Of a stretch of 64,000 nucleotides of DNA, positions 17,386 to 26,013 are shown in pieces. The position numbers and the translations under genes are program-made. Origin of the DNA: an uncultured Prevotellaceae bacterium (lineage in GTDB: Bacteria; Bacteroidota; Bacteroidia; Bacteroidales; Bacteroidaceae); assembly GCA_900316475.1 (NCBI GenBank), contig ONDA01000006.1, positions 62,001 through 126,000 of the forward strand, read 5' to 3'. Below the pieces are notes generated by a model. It saw only the letters and a program-made list of their open reading frames with translations. It did no database searches and was not told the DNA's origin. Every line of letters begins with the position of its first letter. Position 1 is the stretch's first letter.

Positions 17386-17438
17386 GAAAAAAATGTGACG
17401 CAATACCTAAAATCGGGGGTTTAGGTATTGCGCCACAT
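17386..17438 (-). terminator. Rho-independent terminator of the rnf operon
   Basis: Perfect 12-bp stem GCAATACCTAAA (17400-17411) with TTTAGGTATTGC (17420-17431), extended by ATGTG/CACAT. On the reverse strand it is followed by eight T residues. It lies 35 nt after the rnfA stop. Confidence 0.9.
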
Positions 17439-17472
17439 TAGCGCGTCAGGAAAAGGTAATCAGAAGTAGGTA

Positions 17473-18075
17473 TCAGTCAAGACCGAAAAGCACCTTCAGA
17501 CCGCCGTCAACACCTGAGAAGCCCATAAAGGCGAGGCTCAAGAGACCTGCGGAGAGCATGACGATAGCCATACCCTGCATGCCTTTGGGAATCTTTACCA
17601 ACTCCAACTGCTCACGCATACCGGCGAAAACCGTCAGGGCCAGACCGAAGCCAATAGCCGTAGAGAAGGCGTAGACGACCGACTCTAAGAGCGAGTAGTC
17701 TTTCTGGATAACCAGGATGGCGACACCCAGTACGGCGCAGTTGGTGGTAATCAGGGGCAGGAAGATGCCTAATGCCTGATAGAGTGCGGGCGACACCTTC
17801 TTGAGCACAATCTCAACCATCTGCACCAGCGAGGCGATGACGAGGATGAAGGCAATCGTCTGCAGATACTGCAGGTTGAAGGGGTCGAGCACGAACTTCT
17901 GCACCAAGTAGGTGACGATAGTAGCCAGCGTCAGCACGAAGGCGACAGCTGCCGACATACCTAATGATGTATCTATCTTCTTTGAAACGCCGAGGAACGG
18001 ACAGATACCGAGGAACTGTGACAACACGATGTTGTTCACAAAGATGGCGCTAATGAAAATCAGTATGTATTCCAT
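17473..18075 (-). CDS. rnfA: Rnf complex subunit A
   Basis: 200 residues, six membrane segments, no soluble domain, as in RnfA/NqrE. Characteristic pieces are VNNIVLSQFLGICPFLGVSK at the start and LPLITTNCAVLGVAI (a conserved Cys segment) in the middle. In the Rnf complex RnfA and RnfE form the inverted membrane pair holding a 2Fe-2S centre that passes electrons across the membrane. It is the last gene of rnfBCDGEA, 30 nt after rnfE, and is followed by a strong terminator. Confidence 0.94.
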   Translation of the reverse strand: MEYILIFISAIFVNNIVLSQFLGICPFLGVSKKIDTSLGMSAAVAFVLTLATIVTYLVQKFVLDPFNLQYLQTIAFILVIASLVQMVEIVLKKVSPALYQALGIFLPLITTNCAVLGVAILVIQKDYSLLESVVYAFSTAIGFGLALTVFAGMREQLELVKIPKGMQGMAIVMLSAGLLSLAFMGFSGVDGGLKVLFGLD

Positions 18076-18105
18076 GATTATACATTAAAGAATAAACATT
18101 AAACA

Positions 18106-18690
18106 TTAAGCATTGCGCAGTTTATTCACAATCGCAATAAGGAAGCCAAGGGTGATGAATGCACCCGGAGGCAGCACGAAGAGCAGGATGTTGTAAGTCT
18201 CGGGCAGCAGCGTCAGTCCGAAGATGGAGCCAGAGCCGAGCAGCTCGCGGCAGATGCCGAGCAGCGTCAGGCCGAGCGTGAAACCCAAACCAATACCAAT
18301 ACCGTCGAACAGCGAGGCTACGGGCGACTGCTTCGCGGCAAAAGCCTCAGCACGTCCGAGGATGACGCAGTTGACCACAATCAGCGGAATAAAGAGTCCG
18401 AGCGCAGCATCAATATCGGGCAGAAAAGCCTTGATAACTAACTGCAGGATAGTGACGAAAGCGGCAATGACGACAATAAACACAGGGATGCGCACCTTGT
18501 CGGGGGTGACGGACTTCAAGCACGAGATGACGAAGTTGGTACAGATGAGCACCGCCATCGTAGCCAGTCCCATCGACATACCGTTCATGGCCGAGGTGGT
18601 TGTGGCCAGCGTGGGACACATACCGAGCATCAGGACGAACGTGGGGTTCTCCTTCACGATGCCATTCTTGATAATGCTTATATAGTTCAT
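18106..18690 (-). CDS. rnfE: Rnf complex subunit E
   Basis: 194 residues from ATG 18690 (MNYISIIKNGIVKENPTFV). An in-frame TTG at 18699 lies in an intergenic repeat and is not preferred. Six membrane helices; motifs LGMCPTLATTTSAMNGMSMG and IPLIVVNCVILGRAEAFA are those of RnfE/NqrD. It pairs with RnfA in the membrane electron path. It lies between rnfG and rnfA in the same operon. Confidence 0.94.
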   Translation of the reverse strand: MNYISIIKNGIVKENPTFVLMLGMCPTLATTTSAMNGMSMGLATMAVLICTNFVISCLKSVTPDKVRIPVFIVVIAAFVTILQLVIKAFLPDIDAALGLFIPLIVVNCVILGRAEAFAAKQSPVASLFDGIGIGLGFTLGLTLLGICRELLGSGSIFGLTLLPETYNILLFVLPPGAFITLGFLIAIVNKLRNA

Positions 18691-18709
18691 AATCTTCAAT
18701 TTTCAATCT
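18691..18709. repeat. Short AT-rich repeat between rnfG and rnfE
   Basis: Around 18692-18720 the 14-mer CTTCAATTTTCAAT occurs twice in tandem, reaching into the end of rnfG. It looks like one of the simple A/T-rich tandem sequences also seen between rnfE and rnfA (18079-18110). Confidence 0.5.
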
Positions 18710-19330
18710 TCAATTTTCAATTTGCTTAGTGGCACCGGTTTCTGCATCAACAGGCGTTGCTTTGTAAGCGTTATAAGCATTGTTCACAGCGAGCAGGAAG
18801 GCGCGACTGGTAATGGTAGAAGCCGTGATGGCATCCACCTGACCGCCGTCCTTCGAGACCGTCAGCGGCTCGGCAGGCGACTTACCGACGATGTCGCCCT
18901 TCTCGCCTTTCTGGAACCACTTGTCGGCCTTGGCTCCCAGTCCCGGTGTTTCGGTATGCGCCAAGAGCGTGTAGCCTAAAATAGTTCCTTCGGGGGCGAA
19001 ACCGACCATCACCTTCAGGTCGCCACCAAAGCCCATCGTGGTGCTCTCGACAGCAGCACCCAGATCCTTGCCCTGAGCGTCCTTCACCTGATAAATGATA
19101 TAGGTATATTCCTTTCCGTTAATATCCTGCTTCACAGTATCTGTCTGCGCAACAACCAAGTTGTCGCACACCATAACGGCCTTAATGCCGTCGTCGGTCT
19201 TCTTCTTGTTGACCTCGCTGATAGGTCCCTCGGTCAGATGGTTCACGAGGGCCAGGATACCACCCATGATGACGGCGACTGATGTGAGTACCAGCACCAT
19301 GTTCGTAAGCGTTGATTCAAGTTTCTTCAT
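18710..19330 (-). CDS. rnfG: Rnf complex subunit G (FMN-binding)
   Basis: 206 residues: one N-terminal membrane anchor (about 8-30) and an extracytoplasmic FMN-binding domain. The Thr that carries covalent FMN in this family lies in the S/T-rich motif DAITASTITS near residue 165, a variant of the usual SGATxTS. It relays electrons to RnfD and the membrane subunits. It sits between rnfD (6-nt gap) and rnfE. Confidence 0.93.
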   Translation of the reverse strand: MKKLESTLTNMVLVLTSVAVIMGGILALVNHLTEGPISEVNKKKTDDGIKAVMVCDNLVVAQTDTVKQDINGKEYTYIIYQVKDAQGKDLGAAVESTTMGFGGDLKVMVGFAPEGTILGYTLLAHTETPGLGAKADKWFQKGEKGDIVGKSPAEPLTVSKDGGQVDAITASTITSRAFLLAVNNAYNAYKATPVDAETGATKQIEN

Positions 19331-19336
19331 AGCTTC

Positions 19337-20335
19337 TTACTGTTTTGCAGGCACTTCGCCGAAGCGCTTGGGTTTGACATAATTATTAATAAGAGGTGTA
19401 AAGGCGTTCATAATGAGGATAGCGAACGACATTCCCTCAGGATAGGCACCCCAGTTACGGATGACAACAGTCAGCAGGCCGATGCAGACGCCATAGATGA
19501 GCTGTCCCTTGGCGGTCATGGGCGAGGTGACATAGTCGGTAGCCATGAAGATGGCGCCCAGCATCAGACCACCCGAGCAGATGACGGCAAACGGGTCGGC
19601 GTAAGCGGGATTAGCGAGATGCAGCAGTCCTGCAAGAACGAAGACCGTGCCGATAATCGAAACGGGTATGTGCCACGTGATGATCTTCTTCCACAGCATA
19701 TAGGCCAGGCCGAGCAGCAGGGCCAGCGCACAGATCTCACCCATAGCGCCGGCTCCGTCAGGATGATTGCCCAAGAAGAGGTCGAGCGACGAAGGCAGCT
19801 GGTCGAGTACCGAAGCGTCGCCGGTCTTAATGGCATCCTTCATGATAGACAGCGGTGTAGCACCTGTCTCAGCATCAAGATAGCTGCCGAGCTGACCGAC
19901 CTTTGGCCACGTCGTCATCTGAGCGGGGAAGGCCACCAACAGGGCAGCACGACCGACGAGTGCGGGGTTAAAGAGATTATTGCCCAATCCGCCGAACGGC
20001 ATTTTGGCAAAGCCGATAGCAAAGATGGCACCAATCACGATGATCCATATCGGCAGGTTCGACGGCAGGTTAAAGCCAAGCAACAGACCCGTGAGGATGG
20101 CCGAACCGTCAAGCACGGTGTTGCGCGGATTCTTCAGCATGAATTTATTGATAGCCCACTCTAACAGGACGCAGGCAGCCACACTCGTTGCCAGAACGAC
20201 AACAGATCCAAGCCCGAAGAAGTAGAACGACACGAGCAGCGCAGGCAGCAGGGCGATGATGACGCCGTACATGTTGCGCTCTACGGTATCTGTTCCGTGT
20301 GCGTGTGGCGATAATGATACTATTAATTTTCCCAT
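19337..20335 (-). CDS. rnfD: Rnf complex subunit D
   Basis: 332 residues, about nine hydrophobic segments, RnfD/NqrB family. The covalent-FMN threonine is in DAETGATPLSIM (near residue 170). FGGLGNNLFNPALVGRAALL and LGAIFMATDYVTSPMT are highly conserved in the family. It is part of the ion-translocating membrane core. It starts 8 nt after rnfC. Confidence 0.94.
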   Translation of the reverse strand: MGKLIVSLSPHAHGTDTVERNMYGVIIALLPALLVSFYFFGLGSVVVLATSVAACVLLEWAINKFMLKNPRNTVLDGSAILTGLLLGFNLPSNLPIWIIVIGAIFAIGFAKMPFGGLGNNLFNPALVGRAALLVAFPAQMTTWPKVGQLGSYLDAETGATPLSIMKDAIKTGDASVLDQLPSSLDLFLGNHPDGAGAMGEICALALLLGLAYMLWKKIITWHIPVSIIGTVFVLAGLLHLANPAYADPFAVICSGGLMLGAIFMATDYVTSPMTAKGQLIYGVCIGLLTVVIRNWGAYPEGMSFAILIMNAFTPLINNYVKPKRFGEVPAKQ

Positions 20336-20343
20336 AGTGATGT

Positions 20344-21711
20344 TTACTTTTTAGCATTACGGGCACGGATGATACCCATGACTGTTGATTTACCTTGACG
20401 GATGTTGTCGAGCAGCGGACGGTGGGCGGGACAGGTAAACTGGCACGAGCCGCACTCAATACAGCTGACGATATCCTCGCGCTCAGCACGCTCCCAATTC
20501 TTCACCTCCGACAGCTTGGCCAACAGATACGGCTCCAGTCCCATCGGACAGGCGCCGACACACTTGGCACAACGGATACAGGGCTGGGGCTCCTTGCGGC
20601 GGGCCTCGTCGTCGCTGATAATCGTCACGGAGTTAGTTCCCTTACAGATAGGCACCTCGACGCTGGTCAGCGCCTTACCCATCATCGGACCACCAGCCAA
20701 CAGCTTGTTGTCGCCCTCGGGCATACCGCCGCAGGCGTCAATCAGGTCCTTCATCGGCGTACCCATACGGACGAGGAAGTTACCGGGACTCTGCAGACGC
20801 TTACCCGTAACCGTCGTATAGCGCTCGAACAGGGGCTTGTGCTTCATCACGGCCTCGTAGACGGCAAAGGCAGTACCCACGTTCTGAACGATAGCACCCA
20901 CGTTGACAGGAATAGCAGGAGGCGCAGGCACCTGACGACCGATAACTGCGTCGACAAGCTGTTTCTCGCCGCCCTGCGGATAGCGTTGCTTCAAAGGCAC
21001 TACCTCGACGGTATATTCCGAAGCGGAGAATGCTTCAGCACACTTCTTCGTGAGCAGTTCGATAGCGGGCATCTTGTTGGTCTCGATACCTATGTAGCCC
21101 TTCGTCACCTTGGCAGCCTTCATCAGCAGCTCCAGTCCGACGAGTATCTGGTCGGCCTTCTCCATCATCAGACGGAAGTCGGCTGTGATGTAAGGCTCAC
21201 ACTCTACGGCGTTAATGATCACGCACTCGGCCTTAGCCGTTGGCGGCGGAGTCAGTTTGATGAAAGTGGGGAAACAGGCGCCACCCATACCGACGACACC
21301 AGCAGCCTTCACGCGGTTGACAATCTCCTCTGGTGTCAGCTCGGGATGATCTTTCACCAACTCCAGCTTGTCAGAGCGGTCGATACTCTCTTCCCACTCG
21401 TCGCCTTCCACATTAATAATAATAACGGGCTTGCGGTAACCAGTAGCATCAATAGCGGTATCAATCTTAAAGACCGTACCACTAACGCTGGAGAAAATCG
21501 GAGCCGACACAAAACCGCCAGCCTCGGCTATCATCGTGCCAACTTTCACCTTGTCGCCCTTTTGGACAACGGGCTTCGTAGGGGCACCAATATGCTGACT
21601 CAACGGGAAGATCGCCTGCTTCGGCAGAGCAGCCACTTTGGTTGCCGCCTCGTGGGTCAGTTTGTTCTCTTCGGGGTGTATTCCACCTATACTAAATGTT
21701 CTGATATTCAT
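20344..21711 (-). CDS. rnfC: Rnf complex subunit C (NADH/FMN and Fe-S)
   Basis: 455 residues. An N-terminal barrel-sandwich domain is followed by an NADH/FMN-binding region (GVVGMGGACFPTFIKL, INAVECEPYITAD, as in complex I 51-kDa proteins). Two 4Fe-4S motifs lie near the C-terminus: CIRCAKCVGACPMGL and CIECGSCQFTCPAHR. It is peripheral on the cytosolic side and exchanges electrons with NAD+. It lies 18 nt downstream of rnfB. Confidence 0.95.
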   Translation of the reverse strand: MNIRTFSIGGIHPEENKLTHEAATKVAALPKQAIFPLSQHIGAPTKPVVQKGDKVKVGTMIAEAGGFVSAPIFSSVSGTVFKIDTAIDATGYRKPVIIINVEGDEWEESIDRSDKLELVKDHPELTPEEIVNRVKAAGVVGMGGACFPTFIKLTPPPTAKAECVIINAVECEPYITADFRLMMEKADQILVGLELLMKAAKVTKGYIGIETNKMPAIELLTKKCAEAFSASEYTVEVVPLKQRYPQGGEKQLVDAVIGRQVPAPPAIPVNVGAIVQNVGTAFAVYEAVMKHKPLFERYTTVTGKRLQSPGNFLVRMGTPMKDLIDACGGMPEGDNKLLAGGPMMGKALTSVEVPICKGTNSVTIISDDEARRKEPQPCIRCAKCVGACPMGLEPYLLAKLSEVKNWERAEREDIVSCIECGSCQFTCPAHRPLLDNIRQGKSTVMGIIRARNAKK

Positions 21712-21729
21712 AATCTATCGTCTCCTTTC

Positions 21730-22770
21730 TTATTTGATGGAAATACTTGAGTCTGTATCAAGCATTGCTCCACGAAACACCTTCTTGGGAGCAGGCTTCG
21801 GAGTTTCGACAGGCTTCGGAGCTTCGACAGGCTTCGGAGTCTCAACGGGCTTCGGAGTCTCAACGGGCTTCGGAGCTTCGACAGGCTTCGGAGTCTCAAC
21901 GGGCTTCGGAGCAACAGGCTCTTTGGGCTTAGGAGCTGGCGGCGGTGTGGGGAAGTTCACGTCGCGGATGGCCTTCTTCGGACATACGACCACACACTTG
22001 CGGCACAAACGGCACTTCTCCGGGTCGATGTAAGCCAGATTGGCCTCAACAGTGATGGCACCGAATGGACATTCTTTCTCACACTTGCCACAGCCGATAC
22101 AGCTGACGGCACAAGCCTTCATGGCTGCAGGACCCTTGTCCTTGTTGACACACGACACGTAGACTCTCCTACCATTCGGTCCTTTCTTACGGAGCTCAAT
22201 GATATTTCGCGGACAAGCTTTCACACAAGCGCCACAGGCAACACACTTCTCCTCGTCGACCTCAGCGATACCCGTCTCGACGTTGATGCGGATGGCGTCA
22301 AACTGACAAGCCTCCACACAGTCGCCACAGCCTAAACAGCCGAAGCCGCAGGCTGTCTCACCGGCGCCGCAGGCGTGCATAGCAGCACATGTGCGCAGAC
22401 CAGCATACTCGGCAATCTTGGGACGATGCTCACAAGTGCCATTACATCTCACTACGGCCACCTTCGGCTCGCCGTTGGCAATAGCCATGCCGAGCAGGTC
22501 GGCCACCTGCCCCATGACATCAGCACCTCCCACGGGGCAGCTAAGTCCTTCCAGAGAACCGGCATCAGCACCCTTGACAAGAGCGTCAGCCATACCTCCG
22601 CAACCGGCAAAGCCGCAACCGCCACAGTTTGCACCAGGCAGGAGTTCGTTGACCTGAGCAATGCGGGGGTCTTCATAGACAGCAAATTTCTTGGAGGCGG
22701 CAAACAGCACCAGTGCAGCTATCAAGCCGATGGCTCCAAGGACAATTACTGCAATCAAGATAAAATTCAT
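21730..22770 (-). CDS. rnfB: Rnf complex subunit B (ferredoxin-like) with repeat tail
   Basis: 346 residues. An N-terminal membrane helix (4-25) is followed by a 4Fe-4S domain with LLPGANCGGCGFAGCGG, then several ferredoxin-type clusters (CGFGCLGCGDCVEAC, CVACGACVKACP, CIGCGKCEKECP, CRLCRKCVVVCP). RnfB accepts electrons from ferredoxin. Residues about 275-330 are a proline-rich repeat of PKPVETPKPVEA type, absent from the catalytic core and probably a flexible tether. It is the first rnf gene, 34 nt after rseC. Confidence 0.94.
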   Translation of the reverse strand: MNFILIAVIVLGAIGLIAALVLFAASKKFAVYEDPRIAQVNELLPGANCGGCGFAGCGGMADALVKGADAGSLEGLSCPVGGADVMGQVADLLGMAIANGEPKVAVVRCNGTCEHRPKIAEYAGLRTCAAMHACGAGETACGFGCLGCGDCVEACQFDAIRINVETGIAEVDEEKCVACGACVKACPRNIIELRKKGPNGRRVYVSCVNKDKGPAAMKACAVSCIGCGKCEKECPFGAITVEANLAYIDPEKCRLCRKCVVVCPKKAIRDVNFPTPPPAPKPKEPVAPKPVETPKPVEAPKPVETPKPVETPKPVEAPKPVETPKPAPKKVFRGAMLDTDSSISIK

Positions 22771-22804
22771 AAATTGTTTGTTTTAATATTTGTTTAAGTA
22801 ATTC

Positions 22805-23215
22805 TTATTCTATTTCGAACGAAACCTGCTGACCTATCTGGCGGCGCAGCAGCCAAAGTAGCAGGAAATAGGGAACCAGAGCGCCAATCCCCGAAAGGGC
22901 GGCTACGGCCTCGTCACCTGTCAGATTCAGCACCACAAAGAGAACGCCCACCAGCACCATAAAGGGAACGCCAAAGCCCAGCAACAGTGCCCGGTTGGCT
23001 ACGGCTTGGGATGCAGAAACTGTCACTTGCTGCCCCGGCTTGTAGGTAGCAGCATCACTACATCTGACATCAACGAGTTTCTCCTTCGACTCCGATGCAT
23101 TGCAGTGACTAGCCACCTTGCAGGCAGCACAAGCAGAAGTCTGAAGGATACGCACAGTAACACATCCATCAACCACACTATCCACAATGCCCGAATGCCA
23201 TATTCTATTATTCAT
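22805..23215 (-). CDS. rseC: RseC/SoxR-reducing system family protein
   Basis: 136 residues from ATG 23215 (MNNRIWHSGIVDSVVDGCV). Earlier in-frame starts lie upstream of the promoter. The N-terminal part has a cysteine cluster SACAACKVASHC typical of RseC. Two membrane segments (about 72-92 and 98-118) follow. It always accompanies rnf genes in Bacteroidetes and heads this operon; it probably helps assemble or redox-tune the Rnf complex (inference). Confidence 0.85.
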   Translation of the reverse strand: MNNRIWHSGIVDSVVDGCVTVRILQTSACAACKVASHCNASESKEKLVDVRCSDAATYKPGQQVTVSASQAVANRALLLGFGVPFMVLVGVLFVVLNLTGDEAVAALSGIGALVPYFLLLWLLRRQIGQQVSFEIE

Positions 23216-23252
23216 TAATCTTATGAAGCTGGTAAAGCTGTTTTTTTGGCAT

Positions 23253-23262
23253 TGCAAAGATA
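23253..23262 (-). promoter_or_regulatory. -7 box of rseC-rnf operon
   Basis: Reverse strand TATCTTTGCA, 38 nt upstream of the rseC ATG. It drives the seven-gene operon. Confidence 0.65.
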
Positions 23263-23346
23263 CAACATTTTTATGAATTACGAACGGCAAAGATGTATTT
23301 TTTTCAAAAAAAAATCGTAATCGTTTGCAAATACAAATCTTTTTGC

Positions 23347-23356
23347 TACTTTTGCA
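23347..23356 (+). promoter_or_regulatory. -7 box of conserved hypothetical gene
   Basis: TACTTTTGCA with a TTTGCAAATAC element about 20 nt upstream, 21 nt before ATG 23378. Confidence 0.65.
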
Positions 23357-23377
23357 GGCAAATAAGCAAACAAGACG

Positions 23378-23818
23378 ATGAAAGCAAACGAACAAACTCT
23401 TCAGCAGATTGAAAGAATCCTACGTAAGACGGCCGAGAAATTCCCCGCTTCCGACAACCCGTCGTTAATGACGGACATTCACCTGCGCGTCACCCAGGAA
23501 ACGGGCGAGCTGGTCATTTATAACGATGACGACAGCGAGGTGACGCGGTGCGTCGTTGAGCAGTGGATTGACAATAAGGACGAGAACTTCTACAAGGAGA
23601 TAACAAGTATCCTGCGCCGCAGCATTGAGAAGCTGAAGAATGTGACTGAGGATCTCGGACTGCTGAAGCCTTTTTCCTATGTCCTGGAGAACGACGACAA
23701 AGAGACTGTTGCTGAGCTTTACGTCGTTGACGACGATACCGTTATCATTGACGAGGAACTGATGGCAGATCTCGACCAGGATTTGGACAATTTCTTTCAG
23801 AAACTCTTAAAAGACTAA
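23378..23818 (+). CDS. Conserved acidic hypothetical protein
   Basis: 146 residues, no signal peptide or membrane segment, strongly acidic toward the C-terminus (NDDDSEV, VVDDDTVIIDEELMADLDQ). Helical N-terminus (QTLQQIERILRKTAEKF), a beta-rich middle and a helical end. It resembles small Bacteroidetes-only proteins without assigned function. It has its own promoter, divergent from rseC-rnf, and converges on the lipoprotein gene. No function is proposed. Confidence 0.7.
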   Translation: MKANEQTLQQIERILRKTAEKFPASDNPSLMTDIHLRVTQETGELVIYNDDDSEVTRCVVEQWIDNKDENFYKEITSILRRSIEKLKNVTEDLGLLKPFSYVLENDDKETVAELYVVDDDTVIIDEELMADLDQDLDNFFQKLLKD

Positions 23819-23831
23819 ACACGGCCGGCCA

Positions 23832-24458
23832 TTAGTGCGGCAGTTCTACAAACAGCCGGCTGTCGTCTACGACGTAGGTACTTAGCTGTCCTTCATAGTC
23901 GTCGTCATCAATATATTCCATAACGTTAATTTCCATATAGCTGGTAATGGAGAAGTAGACGTCGCGATTGTCTTTCTTCATCGCTTTCGACGAATAGCGG
24001 CTTGGCTCGTAAATCAGCAACTTGTCAACAGGAATATAGTCATCATCAAGAGAATACAGCCACAACTCATACTCACCGTCTTCCTGGTCGGCAGCCAGCA
24101 GCACCAAACGCGAGTTCAGTGTTTCCGGCAGGGCAATAGCCTTCGGCGACCCTTTCCCCTCTAAATCCAGGTACACGACCAACGACGGCGGTACCGTCCT
24201 GAAATCAGGCAACGACGTCACATAGTCTTCGGAGTAGCTGATGGGCAAGACCTGTAGATGCAGACTGTCATAAAACAGCCGGAATGGCGACACACCGTCA
24301 TCGTCAATGTTAACACCTTTCATGCGCAACTGCCGTTTCACTTCCAAGGCTTTGACGCTGTCTATTTTCTCCTGTAATTCTGCCGCCGAAGGACGACGGT
24401 TAAAACAAGCCGTCAACAACAGCAGTGTCGAGAATAAAAATAACCATACCTTCTTCAT
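23832..24458 (-). CDS. Hypothetical lipoprotein
   Basis: 208 residues with a lipoprotein signal peptide (MKKVWLFLFSTLLLLTAC; Cys18 lipobox). The mature part is acidic, with no recognised domain; it ends in a beta-rich region with YIDDDDYEGQLSTYVVDDSRL. Its ATG overlaps the yihY stop by 4 nt, so the two are translationally coupled. Role unknown, probably periplasmic face of a membrane. Confidence 0.7.
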   Translation of the reverse strand: MKKVWLFLFSTLLLLTACFNRRPSAAELQEKIDSVKALEVKRQLRMKGVNIDDDGVSPFRLFYDSLHLQVLPISYSEDYVTSLPDFRTVPPSLVVYLDLEGKGSPKAIALPETLNSRLVLLAADQEDGEYELWLYSLDDDYIPVDKLLIYEPSRYSSKAMKKDNRDVYFSITSYMEINVMEYIDDDDYEGQLSTYVVDDSRLFVELPH

Positions 24459-25384
24459 AGTCCATCAATTCCGTCGGCATACATCTCTACGGCGTGACTG
24501 TCACGCTCATCGTTGTCCATTTCAATATAAGGATGAATGTTTGAGTCTTCCAGATTGATTCCCAATCTGTTAAGGTTCTGATTTGTATAAGTCAACTCTG
24601 CTCCGAAGAGACAGATAGTCCACGAAATCTGCACCCACAACATAAACAGCGGCAGAGCGGCAAACGAGCCGTAGATGGCGTTATAGCCCGTCACCCAAAT
24701 CTGTGAGTGGACGTAGAACAGCTGCAACCACTGGATTCCCACACCGGCAACGATACCGGGCACGATGGCGCAACGCCACTCGACATGTGTGTTAGGCATC
24801 GACACATAGAGTCCGAAGAACAGTGCCGACAGCAATACGTAGGGCAGCAGGCTAAGCAACCACTCCATCACCGTTCCTAACATCAGCACGTTGGGCATAC
24901 TGCTGGCAATGGTAGTCATCACAATGGAAAGACCCGTTGTCACGACAATAAAGATTGGAAACAGGAAAAAGGCTGCCAGATAGTTCGTGAACGAGCGATA
25001 GATGCTACGCGAACTATTTATCTGCCATATCTCGTTGAACGTCTCCTCAATGTTGTTCACCAGCATCAGCACTGTGTAGAGCATAAACACCAAGCCGATA
25101 CCGAGGAACACACCACTCTTCGTATGCACCAGATAGCTGTTCACCCACTCGATAATGATATCAGCAGCCTGAGGCTGCGATGCCAGAATGTCGCGGAACC
25201 ACACCTCTATATATATATTAAAGCCGAAGCCGCGGGCTATGGCAAAAACCACCGCCAGGATAGGCACGATAGCCAACAATGTCGAGTAAGTCAAGGCCGA
25301 AGCCTTGGCCATCACCCGCTTGGCCGTGAAAAACTTGACGGTCAGTACGAGCGTCTTACAAACACGTTGCAACGACTCTTTCAC
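24455..25384 (-). CDS. YihY/BrkB family inner-membrane protein
   Basis: 309 residues, GTG start at 25384. The next in-frame Met at residue 25 is less likely because the N-terminal amphipathic part would be lost. Six membrane segments with the family signatures KASALTYSTLLAIVPILAVV near the start and GYNAIYGSFAALPLFMLWVQ near residue 250. BrkB-type proteins are widespread; proposed transport or envelope roles remain unproven. It lies 19 nt beyond the RNase P RNA. Confidence 0.87.
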   Translation of the reverse strand: MKESLQRVCKTLVLTVKFFTAKRVMAKASALTYSTLLAIVPILAVVFAIARGFGFNIYIEVWFRDILASQPQAADIIIEWVNSYLVHTKSGVFLGIGLVFMLYTVLMLVNNIEETFNEIWQINSSRSIYRSFTNYLAAFFLFPIFIVVTTGLSIVMTTIASSMPNVLMLGTVMEWLLSLLPYVLLSALFFGLYVSMPNTHVEWRCAIVPGIVAGVGIQWLQLFYVHSQIWVTGYNAIYGSFAALPLFMLWVQISWTICLFGAELTYTNQNLNRLGINLEDSNIHPYIEMDNDERDSHAVEMYADGIDGL

Positions 25385-25403
25385 GCTTTCATCTTTTAAA
25401 AAA

Positions 25404-25777
25404 GGAAAGCACTGCTCCTATAAGCCGGGTTCTGTTCTGGCGCGAACGCCAGCGTCTGTCATTTATCTACTCCGTGAGTCACCCCACGGCTGAAGCATTC
25501 TACCCTCCACCGTGTGCCGAAGCCCTCGGACGGACAGCCCTCAGACGATGGTTTACATGAACTTGCAGCCCCCAGATGGCACAGCACGACTGTCACCAGC
25601 CGCCTGGTGGTCTCTTACACCACCTTCTCACCCTTACCCTTACGGGCGGTCATTCTCTTCTGCCGACACCTACTGTCACCAGTAGCTTGCACTTTCACAA
25701 GTGGGGTGTCCTGCGCTGCCCGGACTTTCCTCTCGCGCCGCTAACGACACCAGCGACAGACCGGAGCACTACTTTCC
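25404..25777 (-). ncRNA. rnpB: RNase P RNA (type A)
   Basis: About 374 nt. The 5' end GGAAAGTAGTGCTCC pairs with the 3' end GGAGCAGTGCTTTCC to make P1. The universally conserved 5' element GAGGAAAGTCCGGGC and the 3' element ACAGAACCCGGCTTA are present in the right order on the reverse strand. It is the catalytic RNA that matures tRNA 5' ends. A -7 box abuts the 5' end, and a T-run (CCTTTTTTTAAAAG) follows the 3' end. Confidence 0.95.
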
Positions 25778-25780
25778 GAC

Positions 25781-25790
25781 TGCAAAGGTA
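25781..25790 (-). promoter_or_regulatory. -7 box of rnpB
   Basis: Reverse strand TACCTTTGCA, 3 nt before the deduced RNase P RNA 5' end. This shows how close to the box transcription starts in this genome. Confidence 0.75.
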
Positions 25791-25951
25791 GTGCAAATTT
25801 TCGATTTAGCGAAGAGAAAACAAATTTATTTGTCTTCTTGAACGTGAGATTTCCATAAAAAACCTAATACCGCGACAGCAAAACTCAGCAAGTTACTCTT
25901 GTATTAGAGTCTTTTTGGTGCCCAAAAATTTGCCAGTTGAATTTTTATTGT

Positions 25952-25961
25952 TACCTTTGCA
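25952..25961 (+). promoter_or_regulatory. -7 box of recN operon
   Basis: TACCTTTGCA, 52 nt before the recN ATG at 26014. Confidence 0.6.
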
Positions 25962-26013
25962 GACTGATACGCTGAAAGTGTGTCAGAAAGCATTAATACA
26001 TTAACAAGACATT

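Noticed and set aside
20395-21750. 451-codon open frame on the forward strand opposite rnfC
   Set aside because: It mirrors the GC-rich codon pattern of rnfC, matches no known protein and has no promoter; rnfC on the other strand has full family motifs.
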